NCBI RefSeq assembly: GCF_014651895.1
Contig: NZ_BMXT01000001.1
Location: 496,001 to 560,000 of the forward strand
Direction: 5' to 3'
DNA from: Rhodanobacter panaciterrae
GTDB taxonomy: Bacteria > Pseudomonadota > Gammaproteobacteria > Xanthomonadales > Rhodanobacteraceae
DNA: 64,000 nt
Both the position numbers and the translations under genes were made by a program. Numbering within the stretch: position 1 is the stretch's first letter; every line of letters starts with the position of its first letter. This document shows, piece by piece, positions 20,101 to 26,893 of this stretch. Below the pieces are notes generated by a model. The model saw nothing but the letters and a program-made list of their open reading frames with translations, was not told the DNA's origin and ran no database searches.

Positions 20101-22300
20101 TGCGACAACTCTCAATGGCACCAATCTGATTGGCACACTAGGAAGCTTCAATGCGGCGGGCTTCAGCCTGACGAACGCGCAATCGCTGGCAGTGACGGGG
20201 CCGGTCAACGGCGGTGCCAGTACAGCGCTGACCACGACGGCCGGCGACCTGGCAATCAATGGCGCGCTCAGTGGCACGTTGACCACCCTCAACTCGGCCG
20301 GTGCGATCACCGAAGCGGCGGGCGGTGTCATCACGGCCGGTACGCTGACGGGTCAGTCCGTTGGCAGTACTGACCTCAATGGCGCCAACCTCATCACGAC
20401 GCTCGGCAGCTTCACTTCCGACTTCAGCCTGACCAATGCGCAGACATTGACGGTAGCGGGCCCGCTCAATGGTGGTCCGGTGGTGACGCTGACCACAACG
20501 GCCGGTGACATCATCATCAATGGTGCGGTGAACGGCACGACGACCACGCTCAATGCCGCCGGTGCGATCAGCGAAGGCGCGGGCGGTGTCATCACCGCGA
20601 GCACGCTGAGCGGCCAGTCCGGCGGTGCAACGAGTCTCACCGGCGCCAACCACATCGGCACGCTGGGCAGCTTCAGTGCGGCAGGCTTCGGTTTGACCAA
20701 CGCGCAGACGTTGGCGGTAACCGGCCCAATCAACGGCGGCAGCAGTGCCGCGCTGACGACCACCACCGGCGACCTGGCGATCAACGGTGTGGTCAATGGC
20801 ACAACGACGACGCTGACCTCAGCCGGTGCGATCAGTGAAGGTGCGGGCGGCAGCATCACCGCAGGCACATTGAACGGTCAGTCGGTCGGTGCGACGGCTC
20901 TCAACGGCACCAACCACATCGGCACGCTGGGCAGCTTCAGTGCGGCAGGTTTCGGCCTGACCAATGCGCAGGCGCTGGCGGTAAGCGGCGCGGTCAACGG
21001 TGGCGCCAGCACGACGCTGACGACGGCCGGCAACCTTGCGATCAATGGTGCAGTAAGCGGCACCACGACGACGCTGACCTCGACCGGTGCCATCAGCGAG
21101 GGTGCCGGTGGCAACATCACTGCGAGCACGCTGAGCGGCCAGTCGACCGGGGCTACCGCTCTCAACGGTACCAACCACATCGGCACGCTGGGCAGCTTCA
21201 GTGCGGCAGGTTTCGGTTTGACCAACGCGCAGACACTGGCGGTGAGCGGCCCGATCAACGGCGGTGCCAGCACGGCACTGACGACGACGGCCGGCGATCT
21301 GGCGATCAATGGTGCTGTCAATGGCACCACGACGACGTTGAAGTCGGCTGGTGCGATCAGCGAAGGCGCGGCTGGCAGCATCACTGCGAGCACGCTGAGC
21401 GGGCAGTCAGCCGGTGCGACGAGCCTCAACGGCGCCAACCACATCGGCACGCTGGGCAGCTTCAGTGCGGCGGGCTTCGGACTGACCAACGCGCAGGCGC
21501 TGACGGTGGCCGGCCCGATCAACGGCGGCAACAGCACGGCGTTGACGACGACCGCCGGCGATCTGGCGATCAACGGCGCGGTAAGCGGCAATACAACGAC
21601 GCTGAAGTCGGCCGGTGCGATCAGCGAAGGAGCGAGTGGCGTCATTACCGCCGGGACCTTGAGCGGTCAGGCTGTCGGTACGACCACGCTCGGCAGTGCT
21701 GCCCAACGCAACAACAACATGGTCAGCACGCTCGGCAACTTCTCGTCGCCGGCGGGTTTCAGCATGACCAACAACAAGACGCTGACTCTGGCGTCGGTGG
21801 CCGGCAGCACGTTCACGGTGAATGCGGGTACCTCGAACTTCTATCTGTCCGTGACCAATGGCGACCTGTTCCAGCTCGGTACCACGCCGGTCTACGATGG
21901 CACGGGCATCTGGGGTTCGACCGGTCGCATGGGTACCGGCCTGGCGCCGATCTATGTGGTGGGCACGGGCCTGCAATTGATCGCCAACGTCGGCCTGCCG
22001 CCGGCCTACTTCTACGCCATCGACAGCAGCGGCAACCTGTTGCCGTTGGGCGGCGGGTTTGCGGTCAACGTGCCGACCGCGGCGGGCGCAGGCGGCGCCC
22101 AGAACAACAATCACGGTGATTCGTACATCGACCCGAGTGTGATCACGGCGAATTACCGCTCGTACGGCATCGTGCCGTCTGGCGTGCGTCTGCCGGCCGA
22201 TCAGCAGAGCGGTTGCGATCCCGATCAGCCGGATCAGACGGATTGTCAGGACAACAACAGTGTGGGGATGGTCGGCGTCATGTTGAACATGCGCCGATGA
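11126..22300 (+). CDS. TpsA filamentous-haemagglutinin-family adhesin with massive tandem repeats
   Basis: This 3724-residue exoprotein has an extended signal peptide (cleavage likely after DALA, residue 54) and an N-terminal TPS domain (about 57-310) with NWQTFNVGANESVLFNQPG and the NG-rich turns FGRINSNGQVFLINTHG. A long beta-helix follows, built of Gly/Ala/Thr/Asn repeats in three series: about 642-2390, 2392-2950 and 2958-3530. The end (about 3560-3724) is non-repetitive and holds C3697 and C3707, ten residues apart, resembling the anchoring loop of HMW1-type adhesins. Two more cysteines, C565 and C568, lie after the TPS domain. There is no CdiA-like VENN motif or toxin domain, so adhesion or biofilm function is the best inference. 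Several in-frame ATGs (11126, 11129, 11135) are possible starts. Confidence 0.93.
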   Translation: MMIMSKSTRTNQRVARMPARPALISTLPLRKTWPISLCIGLVVGSVVFSGDALAGGPTGGVVVGGSGTITQTGNSTIINQASNRLALNWQTFNVGANESVLFNQPGRSAVALNRILDQNPSQIFGRINSNGQVFLINTHGIIFGATAQMNVGGLLASTLDLTPNDFLAGHYNLNVSGAAAGIVNHGLIQAASGGSVSLVGGSVLNDGLIFANYGKINLDGADHATLDFDGNGLINIQITGDLKQRLDNREAAVTNKGTLSAEDGTVVLQASAAKDLFTTLVNNSGVIDASGISTDGGVVRLVGNGGNVESSGSINVSGVHGGTAQLLSDQNVGITGGSINASGTLGGGNIRVGGGWQAGEGLQTAAVTYVAPDAILNADATRSGDGGSVVVWGNQGNNFYGSISARGGASGGNGGRVETSSHYGLNAQGSVDASAAHGLSGTWLLDPYDVTIDKPPLSGTAWANPYTPTATSTIRASDVGAAVTGGTNVFVFTNTAANGADTGNITVNTGISASGAGNLYLEAVGSIFLNANISGKNATNPLGLYLWANYGGAAAGTTYSSQAACSTCVVTIGNTANAAITTFGGDVDIRTGDASHAGGAVNIGNGAFKGSIDTSGTAPARGALTVNAAGITQLSAAGNSIVAGAATFNAGANAITLGNAGNNFSGAVSLAGSNVSLTNNAATVLGASTVTGTLAVGSNGALTQTGTLTVTGAATFTQNNTTAGATQDINLGTQANDFKSGVTFAAGAGAAINNLSLENTDATPGALTLPASVAGNLTLNYTTAALTVPVVGVGGNLDVSAGGAGGITINGNVSTGGGQTYHNAVTLGNDATLASTGNGAIDFVATVDGAHNLTVNTGGLTTFGGAVGGTAALTSLTTDAAGSTTLGGNVSTTGAQTYNDAMTLGGDATLASSGGGAIDFASTVNGAHNLIVNTSGLTTLGGAVGGTTKLTSLNIQNAAGSTTLGGNVSTTGAQTYSNALTLGADATLASTGNGAIDFAATVDGAHNLTVNTGGVTTFGGVVGGTTALTSLTTDATGSTTLGGNVSTTGAQTYNDAVTLGGDATLASSGSGAIKLASTVNGAHNLTVNTGGVTTFGGVAGGTTALTSLTTDAGGSTTLGGNVSTTGAQTYNDAVTLNGDSTLTSTSSGAIDLASTVDGAHKLSISTGGAATLGGAVGGTTALTSLTANSGTFSANALTINGPLSVTTTAGGIAQGGAFNVAGTSSFNAGANAITLTNAANAFTGAVSLTGGNVSLTNNQATVLGASTVTGTLAVGSNGALTQTGALTVTGAATFTQNNTTAGATQDINLGTQANDFKSGVTFAVGAGAAINNLSLENIDATSTGLVLPPLTSVTGNLTLNYVNAALTVPGGISLAGALDVSAGGGITISGNVSTGGGQTYRNAVTLGADATLASTGSGAIDFVSTMDGAHNLTVNTGGLTTFGGAVGGATALTSLTTDAAGSTTLGGNVSTTGAQTYNDAVTLSNDAILASTGNGAIDLVSTVDGAHNLAVYTGGLTTFGGAVGATNALTSLSTDATGSTILGGNVTTSSAQVYADAVSLGGDAILSSAGSFVVFQSTVDGAHALTVNTPASVTEFVGNVGSTTALTSLTLGAGGNTWLIGNVTTSGAQTYGNAVTLLGASPQTLTGSAIGFASTLDGAQALTVNASGATTFGGVVGGTTALTSLTTDAAGSTTLNGNVTTTGAQTYNDAVALGGDSTLTSTGSGAIDLASTVDGAHKLSISTSGAATLGGAVGGTTALTSLTANSGTFSANALTINGPLSVTTTAGGITQGGAFNVTGASSFNAGTNAITLTNASNAFTGAVSLTGGNVSLTNNTATALGTSTVTGTLAVGSNGALTETGALTVTGAATFTQNNTTAGSTQDILLGTQANDFKSGVTFATGVGAAINNLSLENIDATPGALTLPTSVAGNLTLNYTNAALTVPVVGVGGNLDVSAGGTGGITINGNVSTGGTQTYNNAVTLSNDAILASTGNGAIDFVSTVDGLHNLTVNTGGLTTFGGAVGGTTALTSLQTDAAGSTLLGGNVSTSGFQIYNDAVTLGGDATLSSTGSAVIFESTVDGAHALTVNTPSDGVAFVGNVGSTTALTSFTLGAGGITELFGNVTTSGAQTYGNAVTLFGASPQTLTGSAIDFVSTLNGAQALTVNATGMATFGSAVGGTTALTSLNVNNGAGSTTLDGNVSTTGAQTYSNAVTLGGDATLASSGGGAIDLVSTVNGAHNLTVNTSGVTTFGGVVGGTAALTSLTTDAAGSTTLGGNVSTTGAQTYNDAVTLNGDSTLTSTSSGAIDLASTVDGAHTLSISTGGAATLGGAVGGTTALTSLTANSGTFSANALTINGPLSVTTTAGGITQGGAFNVTGASSFNAGTNAITLTNAGNAFGGVVSLTGGTTQITNASALTLGAVNTGALTAISTGALNLGSGSIAGNLQATSNNGAVSQSGALAVSGTSTINAGTGAITLANAGNTFGGATSLTGGATQITSASALTLGALSTGALTATSTGALNLGSGTIAGNLQATSNNGAVSQSGALAVSGTSTINAGTGAITLANAGNAFGGAVSLTGGATQITNASALTLGAVNTGALTATSTGALNLGSGTIAGNLQATSNNGAVSQSGALAVSGTSTINAGTGAITLANAGNTFGGATSLTGGTTQITSASALTLGALSTGALTAISTGALNLGSGTIAGNLQATSNNGAVSQSGALAVSGTSTINAGTGAITLANAGNAFGGVVNLTGGATQITNASALTLGAVNTGALTATSTGALNLGSGTIAGNLQATSNSGAVSQSGALAVSGTSTINAGTGAITLANAGNTFGGATSLTGGATQITSASALTLGALSTGALTAISTGALNLGSGTIAGNLQATSNNGAVSQSGALTVSGTSNINAGTGAITLANAGNAFGGAVNLTGGATQITNASALTLGAVNTGALTVTSGDLAINGAVNSTSVALNSSGAISEGGSGSLATGTLTGQSTGATTLNGTNLIGTLGSFNAAGFSLTNAQSLAVTGPVNGGASTALTTTAGDLAINGALSGTLTTLNSAGAITEAAGGVITAGTLTGQSVGSTDLNGANLITTLGSFTSDFSLTNAQTLTVAGPLNGGPVVTLTTTAGDIIINGAVNGTTTTLNAAGAISEGAGGVITASTLSGQSGGATSLTGANHIGTLGSFSAAGFGLTNAQTLAVTGPINGGSSAALTTTTGDLAINGVVNGTTTTLTSAGAISEGAGGSITAGTLNGQSVGATALNGTNHIGTLGSFSAAGFGLTNAQALAVSGAVNGGASTTLTTAGNLAINGAVSGTTTTLTSTGAISEGAGGNITASTLSGQSTGATALNGTNHIGTLGSFSAAGFGLTNAQTLAVSGPINGGASTALTTTAGDLAINGAVNGTTTTLKSAGAISEGAAGSITASTLSGQSAGATSLNGANHIGTLGSFSAAGFGLTNAQALTVAGPINGGNSTALTTTAGDLAINGAVSGNTTTLKSAGAISEGASGVITAGTLSGQAVGTTTLGSAAQRNNNMVSTLGNFSSPAGFSMTNNKTLTLASVAGSTFTVNAGTSNFYLSVTNGDLFQLGTTPVYDGTGIWGSTGRMGTGLAPIYVVGTGLQLIANVGLPPAYFYAIDSSGNLLPLGGGFAVNVPTAAGAGGAQNNNHGDSYIDPSVITANYRSYGIVPSGVRLPADQQSGCDPDQPDQTDCQDNNSVGMVGVMLNMRR
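13050..18290 (+). repeat. tpsA superrepeat: three tandem copies of about 1.73 kb
   Basis: The anchor AACGCGATCACGCTG-like segment recurs at 13082, 14816, 16547 and 18278, giving periods of 1734, 1731 and 1731 bases (578 and 577 codons). Each copy contains a unique lead (NNTTAGATQD, QANDFKSGVTF) followed by several shorter subunits of about 231 bases (77 residues) with STTLGGNVSTTGAQTYNDAV and DGAHNLTVNTGG. The fourth copy is cut short and passes directly into the 261-base series. All units stay in frame. Confidence 0.88.
18300..19975 (+). repeat. tpsA 261-base repeats in alternating pairs
   Basis: The segment AGCGGTGCGCTGGCGGTGAG recurs at 18491, 18752, 19013, 19274, 19535 and, slightly varied, 19796, exactly 261 bases (87 residues) apart. 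Two unit types alternate (GNAFGG with ITNASALTLGAVNTG; GNTFGG with ITSASALTLGALSTG), so the true period is a 522-base dimer repeated about three times. Confidence 0.9.
20000..21710 (+). repeat. tpsA 261-264-base repeats, third series
   Basis: Units carrying HIGTLGSFSAAGFGLTNAQ and DLAINGAV recur about every 261-264 bases, with anchors near 20126, 20390, 20653, 20917, 21178 and 21442. They are less uniform than the preceding series and encode 87-88 residues each. Confidence 0.85.
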
Positions 22301-23406
22301 GCATCAGCAGACTCGGTGCAAGCATCCTGTTCGGGCTGCTCGCGCCGAGCCTTGCCGGCTCAGCGGCCGCACAGCTTGCGCCGCGCCTGACCGGGTCGGT
22401 CATCATCGACCAGCTCGAAGCCGCCCAGCACGATCTGGCGGCGCGGGCCACTGCTCTGCCGCATTCCAGCCTCGGTGCCACCAGTCAACGCCTAGCCAGT
22501 CTGGCCGATGCTTTGCGCAAGACACTGGGCGGTGACGTGGGCAAGCCGATCGACATCATCGCTGCGGACGCCAAGGCCAGCGCGTATCGGGCCTCCGCTG
22601 CGGCTCAGCGGACGCAGGCTTATCTGGATGCCAGCAAGGGTTGCCTCGACGCCGATGCGAGCGCGATGGCCGATGCATTATCAAAGACCGTGGAGCTGCT
22701 TGCTGCCGGCGGTGGTTCGGCCAAGGTGCAGCCGGTCATCGATGGTGTCGAGACACCGGATCGCCGGCCGTTGTTCGTACTGCGCAACGGCAGCAAGGAC
22801 ACCGTCTTCGCGCTGACAGGTGCGAATCTGTTCGATGCGCAATGCGAAGATCCGGTGGTGACTGCGACCGACGGGCAGGGCAAGCCGCAGAGTATTCAGC
22901 CCAGCGTGACCGGCGTATCGCCCAGCCGGATCGAGCTGAAACTGCCGGACAGCAGCCAGCTGCAACCGGGCAGTTATGTGCTGCATGTGATGTCCAAGCG
23001 CAAGGCGTTTCTGGTTGGTTGCGCGGCGCAACCGGAGGTTGTCGCGGCCGTGCAGGTCGCGGCCCCGGCGAAGGTTTCGGTGAGCTATGGGCTGACTGCG
23101 ACATGTCAGTCAGGCGATGGCCAGCAGGTCATGCCACCGGTCACCGGAACGATGCCGGATTTCACCGGCAGCGGCGCGGTTTCGCAGAGCATCGCGATAG
23201 CCGGCTGCGCCAGCCCGGTCAGTTACGCGATCACCGCCAAGGTGACGTTCGGCGACGGGCATAGTGCCTCGGTCGGACCGTTCAGCCAGATCGCATCGGC
23301 GGGCATCACGGCGGGGCTGCCGGGCGGACTGTCGCTGAGCTGGGACCCTTCGGTGCGCCAGCTTTTCGTGCGGCCCTCGGCCAACACCTGCAAGGGCGTT
23401 TACTGA
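22297..23406 (+). CDS. Exported protein of unknown function coupled to tpsA
   Basis: This 369-residue protein matches no family I recognise. It has a signal peptide (MSISRLGASILFGLLAPSLA, likely cleaved after SAAA), a helical N-terminal region (about 30-130) rich in Ala and Gln, and a beta-rich C-terminal half (about 145-369) that reads like one or two Ig-like domains (FVLRNGSKDTVFALTGANLF; LQPGSYVLHV) with several cysteines able to form disulfides. The ATG overlaps the tpsA stop (ATGA), so it is made together with the adhesin. A periplasmic or surface partner of TpsA (chaperone, cap or anchor) is possible but unproven. The start is fixed by the overlap and by the signal peptide. Confidence 0.75.
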   Translation: MSISRLGASILFGLLAPSLAGSAAAQLAPRLTGSVIIDQLEAAQHDLAARATALPHSSLGATSQRLASLADALRKTLGGDVGKPIDIIAADAKASAYRASAAAQRTQAYLDASKGCLDADASAMADALSKTVELLAAGGGSAKVQPVIDGVETPDRRPLFVLRNGSKDTVFALTGANLFDAQCEDPVVTATDGQGKPQSIQPSVTGVSPSRIELKLPDSSQLQPGSYVLHVMSKRKAFLVGCAAQPEVVAAVQVAAPAKVSVSYGLTATCQSGDGQQVMPPVTGTMPDFTGSGAVSQSIAIAGCASPVSYAITAKVTFGDGHSASVGPFSQIASAGITAGLPGGLSLSWDPSVRQLFVRPSANTCKGVY

Positions 23407-23421
23407 GCTGTTTGCAACAGC
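23407..23421. terminator. Small hairpin between convergent TPS and tssA genes
   Basis: GCTGTT and AACAGC pair around a three-base loop directly after the stop of the unknown exported protein. No clear U-tract follows, so this is a weak terminator candidate. Confidence 0.3.
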
Positions 23422-23446
23422 AACGCCCGACATGGACAGGTGAGTT

Positions 23447-24487
23447 TTATTCGTCGGCAGGAGCGCCGGAAACGACCTGCAGTTCGGAGATGCCGCCGGG
23501 CGCGAGATCCTTCAACAAGTCCATGAAGTCCATGCCTACCAGACGCTTCGCGCGACGCAGCAGCAGCGGCACCGGGCTCGAGGGTTCGTTGCGCGTGTAG
23601 TAATCGCACAGTTCATCCAGTCGACGCATCACATCCTGCGGCCCGGAAATGGCGCCGGTCGATGCGCGAACGCCGCCTCCGCCAGCTCCAGCTCCATCGT
23701 CGCTGACGCCGTCCCCTTCAACGGAACCTTCCTGCGGCATGCGTTGCGCCAGCTGCGGTTCCAGAAACTTCTTCAGCTCGTAGATATCGCTGAGCAGGTT
23801 CTTGAAATCCGGTCCCGCGGTGCCGACGCGATCATTGAAAATGCCGTCGATCGCCTTGGCGTGTTCAAGTGACTCGCGAATGGCGGTCGTCACGGCGACG
23901 AGATCAGCTTCCGGGCAGTCCATGCAGCAGGCTTCGATTTCGGTCATCGTCGCCCCCGGTTCACCCTCGGATGCGGTGACTTTCAGCGTGCCATTGGCAA
24001 TACGCAGAGCGCGTAAATCAAATCGTCCCAATCGCGGCGATTGCACGAAAGGCGTGATGCGGAAATAGCGCAATACACCTTGCAGATCGCCAAGTGGAAC
24101 CACCGAATTAACACGCATCGTCGGATCGTTATCGTCTTCGGCATCCAGTTTCGGGTGCACGGTGTCCCAGAAATGCTCAAGCAGGCCACGAATCAGGCCA
24201 AGGCCCGCATTCCAGCCAGGCATGCCGGAGGTGCGCGTCCAGGCCGTGGTGAGGTGAACGGCGGCGCGCAAATCCTTGGATCGACCCAGTACGGTTTCGG
24301 CCAGTTCGGCGACCTTGTCCCAATCGGGCTCTTCGGCCGCCTTGACGCTGTCTCCCACTGCGCGCTCGGCTTTCGGGGCGGCGGCGCGTTCGAGAGCGAG
24401 AAAATCCGGATCGTATTCCAGATCGTCTCCCGACGGCGTGTCATCGCTGATCGGTGCCAACAAAGACTCAAGATTATATTGCGTCAT
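23447..24487 (-). CDS. tssA: Type VI secretion protein TssA
   Basis: TssA (ImpA) caps or primes the growing T6SS tube and contacts the baseplate. This 346-residue protein has the ImpA N-terminal domain (SLLAPISDDTPSGDDLEYD at about 8-26, then FLALERAAAPKAER) and a short C-terminal region, VMRRLDELCDYYTRNEPSSP followed by PLLLRRAKRLVGMDF, that is characteristic of TssA C-termini. The length fits the short TssA class. ATG at 24487 is chosen because it starts the conserved N-terminus and has a GGAAGG-type ribosome site about 12 bases upstream; a longer frame to 24553 has no support. It points toward the TPS locus, opposite to the tssM-kinase operon. Confidence 0.88.
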   Translation of the reverse strand: MTQYNLESLLAPISDDTPSGDDLEYDPDFLALERAAAPKAERAVGDSVKAAEEPDWDKVAELAETVLGRSKDLRAAVHLTTAWTRTSGMPGWNAGLGLIRGLLEHFWDTVHPKLDAEDDNDPTMRVNSVVPLGDLQGVLRYFRITPFVQSPRLGRFDLRALRIANGTLKVTASEGEPGATMTEIEACCMDCPEADLVAVTTAIRESLEHAKAIDGIFNDRVGTAGPDFKNLLSDIYELKKFLEPQLAQRMPQEGSVEGDGVSDDGAGAGGGGVRASTGAISGPQDVMRRLDELCDYYTRNEPSSPVPLLLRRAKRLVGMDFMDLLKDLAPGGISELQVVSGAPADE

Positions 24488-24752
24488 GGGTTTGCACCGC
24501 CTTCCAGGAGGGATTCCCGCATTATCACCAAATATCGACGCAAAACCAGTCATGCGCCCGATTTAAATCGGGCTGAAGCAGTTGGACAGCTTATTGTTGG
24601 CAAGCAAGACTCCGGTGCCCGTGGCCGGGATTTTCTGACCGCCGTGATAATGGAGTCGCACAGCGACTTTCAAGCTATGCGCCGCCTATTGCGGTATCAG
24701 TCAACCGATGGATAGCCGCGCCGGATACCGACGTGTCGCCAAGGCCGCCGCG

Positions 24753-25076
24753 TCACTCGGCTTGCCCGGGTCGAGTGCTTTCCTCGTCGGTCACTTCTTC
24801 GTCTTCGGTCGAAGCCGGCGACACATAGTTCGGATCTTCCGAGTCGCGTGCGTGCCGGATCGCATCGCGCAGGCGGATGTCCAGGCGATCGAAGTTCAGG
24901 ACGACCTTATCGGAATGGACATCCTTGATCGCCGAGAGCGGCACCACGAAGTCGCCGGCATTCTCGATGTAGACGACCAGTTCGGGCAGCCCGTGCCTGA
25001 TCTCGCGGACAGAGCCGATGCCTTCGTCGCCATCGGAGACGAAGACCATGAATCCTTCGCTGATTTGTTCACGCAT
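24753..25076 (-). CDS. Small acidic protein, PRC-barrel-like, unknown function
   Basis: This 107-residue protein was not recognised with confidence. Residues 1-70 suggest a small beta-barrel (GFMVFVSDGDEGIGSVREI; LVVYIENAGDFVVPLSAIKD), similar in style to PRC-barrel or DUF2171 proteins. The tail is acidic and probably disordered (STEDEEVTDEEST). There is no signal peptide or membrane segment, so it should be cytoplasmic. It lies 265 bases upstream of tssA on the same strand, and a T6SS link is not shown. The internal ATG at 25076, with a purine-rich GCAGGGG upstream, is preferred to the longer frame starting at 25193, whose extra 39 residues look non-coding. Confidence 0.6.
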   Translation of the reverse strand: MREQISEGFMVFVSDGDEGIGSVREIRHGLPELVVYIENAGDFVVPLSAIKDVHSDKVVLNFDRLDIRLRDAIRHARDSEDPNYVSPASTEDEEVTDEESTRPGQAE

Positions 25077-25256
25077 GATGCGACCCCTGCGGCAGCTGGC
25101 GGGACGGACCTCGCGTCGGGGTTGCATGGTGCGCGGCGGTGCCGTGCCGGGCTCCCGCGACGCAAGCGGGTGACGCATGATGAGCATACCCATCGTTTCG
25201 GCACGGTGAAAACGGGGCGCCGATCCGATCAGGTCGGCGCTCCGATGCGGCCTTGC

Positions 25257-25811
25257 TTAATGTGCGAAGCGTCTGACCCAGGCGACGTAGTTGTCCATGA
25301 AGCCCTGCAGAAATTTCCGGGTGCCTTCGTTGCTGATCGTGCCGTCGTCGGCGATCAGTTCATCCTTGAAGTGGACGAATACCTCGGGCTGGCCCAGCAC
25401 GGGCACGTCGAGATAGGCCAGCACATTGCGCAGGTGCTGCTGTGCCAGCGCGGTGCCGCCGGTGCCGATCGATGCACCGATCACCGCCGCGGGCTTGCCG
25501 GCAAACGAGTTGGTGCCCCACGGACGCGATGCGATGTCGATCGCGTTCTTCAACACGCCGGGAATCGAGCGGTTGTATTCGGGCGTGACGAACAGCAGGC
25601 CATCGGCCGATTCGATGTCTTTCTTCAGTCGGGTGGCGGCAGCCGGGTAGGCGGCGTCGAAATCCTGCGAATACAACGGCAGATCGTTGATCTGGATGTG
25701 CTTGAACGCGAATTCGGCGGGTGCCAGCTTCTCCACGGCGCGGGCGAGTCGGCGGTTGAACGAATCCGCGCGCAGGCTGCCGACAATGACGGCGATCTTC
25801 AACTGGCTCAT
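25257..25811 (-). CDS. NADPH-dependent FMN reductase family protein (ChrR/YieF/AzoR type)
   Basis: This 184-residue flavodoxin-fold enzyme is expected to reduce quinones, azo compounds or metals with NAD(P)H, using FMN. Visible family motifs are the FMN phosphate loop VGSLRADSFNRRLA at about 9-22, LLFVTPEYNRSIPGVLKNAI near 75-94 and GASIGTGGT near 110. The length is normal. ATG at 25811 has an excellent AAGGAG ribosome site seven bases upstream, so the longer frame beginning at 26051 is rejected. It is divergent from dapD, with 254 bases between the two starts. Confidence 0.88.
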   Translation of the reverse strand: MSQLKIAVIVGSLRADSFNRRLARAVEKLAPAEFAFKHIQINDLPLYSQDFDAAYPAAATRLKKDIESADGLLFVTPEYNRSIPGVLKNAIDIASRPWGTNSFAGKPAAVIGASIGTGGTALAQQHLRNVLAYLDVPVLGQPEVFVHFKDELIADDGTISNEGTRKFLQGFMDNYVAWVRRFAH

Positions 25812-26065
25812 TTCAGACTCCTTGAGAAGGTTAGGGAAGCATGGCGACTGGCAGGCGCCGAAGCAGCGGTTCGCGACAGGCCGAGCCGCATGCGTTTCGA
25901 AGAGCCAACGGAAGTCTCGCGCTGTTGCCGAAGACTGCGCAATGTACCGCCGCATCCCGTTAAAGGTCGATGAATTCAGCGGCGGCATCGACGCCGGCAG
26001 CGTGTACTCTTTATGTCCAGCCTCAGGCTGCCGCCTGCCAACCAACTTCAACAGTGAATAGCCCC

Positions 26066-26893
26066 ATGCAAGCCATTGAAACCCTGATCGACGCTGCCTT
26101 CGAGCGCCGCAACGAACTGACCGAGGCCGAGATCGAGACCCATCTGCGGCCCGCCATCGGCCAGGTCCTCGACCTGCTCGAATCCGGCGAGCGTCGTGTC
26201 GCCGAACCGGACGGCCAGGGCGGCTGGACGGTGAACCAGTGGATCAAGAAGGCGGTGCTGCTGTATTTCCGGATCAACGACAACCGCGTGGTCGATGGTG
26301 GCCCGTCGCAGGCGTTCGACAAGGTGCCGCTGCGCTTCGCCCACGGCAATGACGCCGAGTTGCAGAACCTCGGCGCACGCGTGGTACCGGGCGCGCTGGT
26401 GCGTCGCGGCGCGCATATCGCCAAGGACGCGGTGCTGATGCCGAGTTACGTCAACATCGGCGCTTATGTCGGTGCCGGCACGATGGTCGACACCTGGGCC
26501 ACGGTGGGTTCGTGCGCGCAGATCGGCGCGGGTGTGCACCTGTCCGGCGGCGTCGGCATCGGCGGCGTGCTGGAGCCGCTGCAGGCCAACCCGACCATCA
26601 TCGAGGACAACTGCTTCATCGGCGCGCGTTCGGAAGTAGTCGAGGGTGTGGTGGTGGAGCGCGGCAGCGTGATCGGCATGGGCGTGTTCCTCGGCCAGTC
26701 CACCCGCATCTACAACCGCGCCACCGGCGAGGTCAGCTACGGCCGCGTGCCGGCCGGCAGCGTGGTGGTATCGGGCAGCCTGCCGGCGAAGGATGGCAGC
26801 CACAGCCTGTACGCCGCGATCATCGTCAAGCAGGTCGATGCGAAGACGCGCAGCAAGACCAGCATCAACGAACTGCTGCGGAGCGGCGAATGA
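26066..26893 (+). CDS. dapD: 2,3,4,5-tetrahydropyridine-2,6-dicarboxylate N-succinyltransferase (DapD)
   Basis: DapD transfers succinyl from succinyl-CoA to tetrahydrodipicolinate in the succinylase branch of lysine and diaminopimelate synthesis. The 275 residues match the E. coli length (274). The N-terminal domain begins [15 protein letters not shown], and the left-handed beta-helix shows hexapeptide repeats such as [20 protein letters not shown] and [20 protein letters not shown], with [23 protein letters not shown] at 26066 is the family start; upstream residues in the frame are not conserved-looking. It overlaps the next gene (ATGA), and dapE follows two genes later, which supports the pathway assignment. 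Confidence 0.96.
   Translation: MQAIETLIDAAFERRNELTEAEIETHLRPAIGQVLDLLESGERRVAEPDGQGGWTVNQWIKKAVLLYFRINDNRVVDGGPSQAFDKVPLRFAHGNDAELQNLGARVVPGALVRRGAHIAKDAVLMPSYVNIGAYVGAGTMVDTWATVGSCAQIGAGVHLSGGVGIGGVLEPLQANPTIIEDNCFIGARSEVVEGVVVERGSVIGMGVFLGQSTRIYNRATGEVSYGRVPAGSVVVSGSLPAKDGSHSLYAAIIVKQVDAKTRSKTSINELLRSGE

Noticed and set aside
13050-21710. Regularly spaced repeats that might suggest a CRISPR array
   Set aside because: Periods are 231-1734 bases, always multiples of three, and lie within one coding frame; there are no short repeats with unique spacers.
11126-22300. CdiA-type contact-dependent toxin
   Set aside because: No VENN-like motif, no variable toxin domain and no immunity gene follow; the end is a short cysteine-loop segment.
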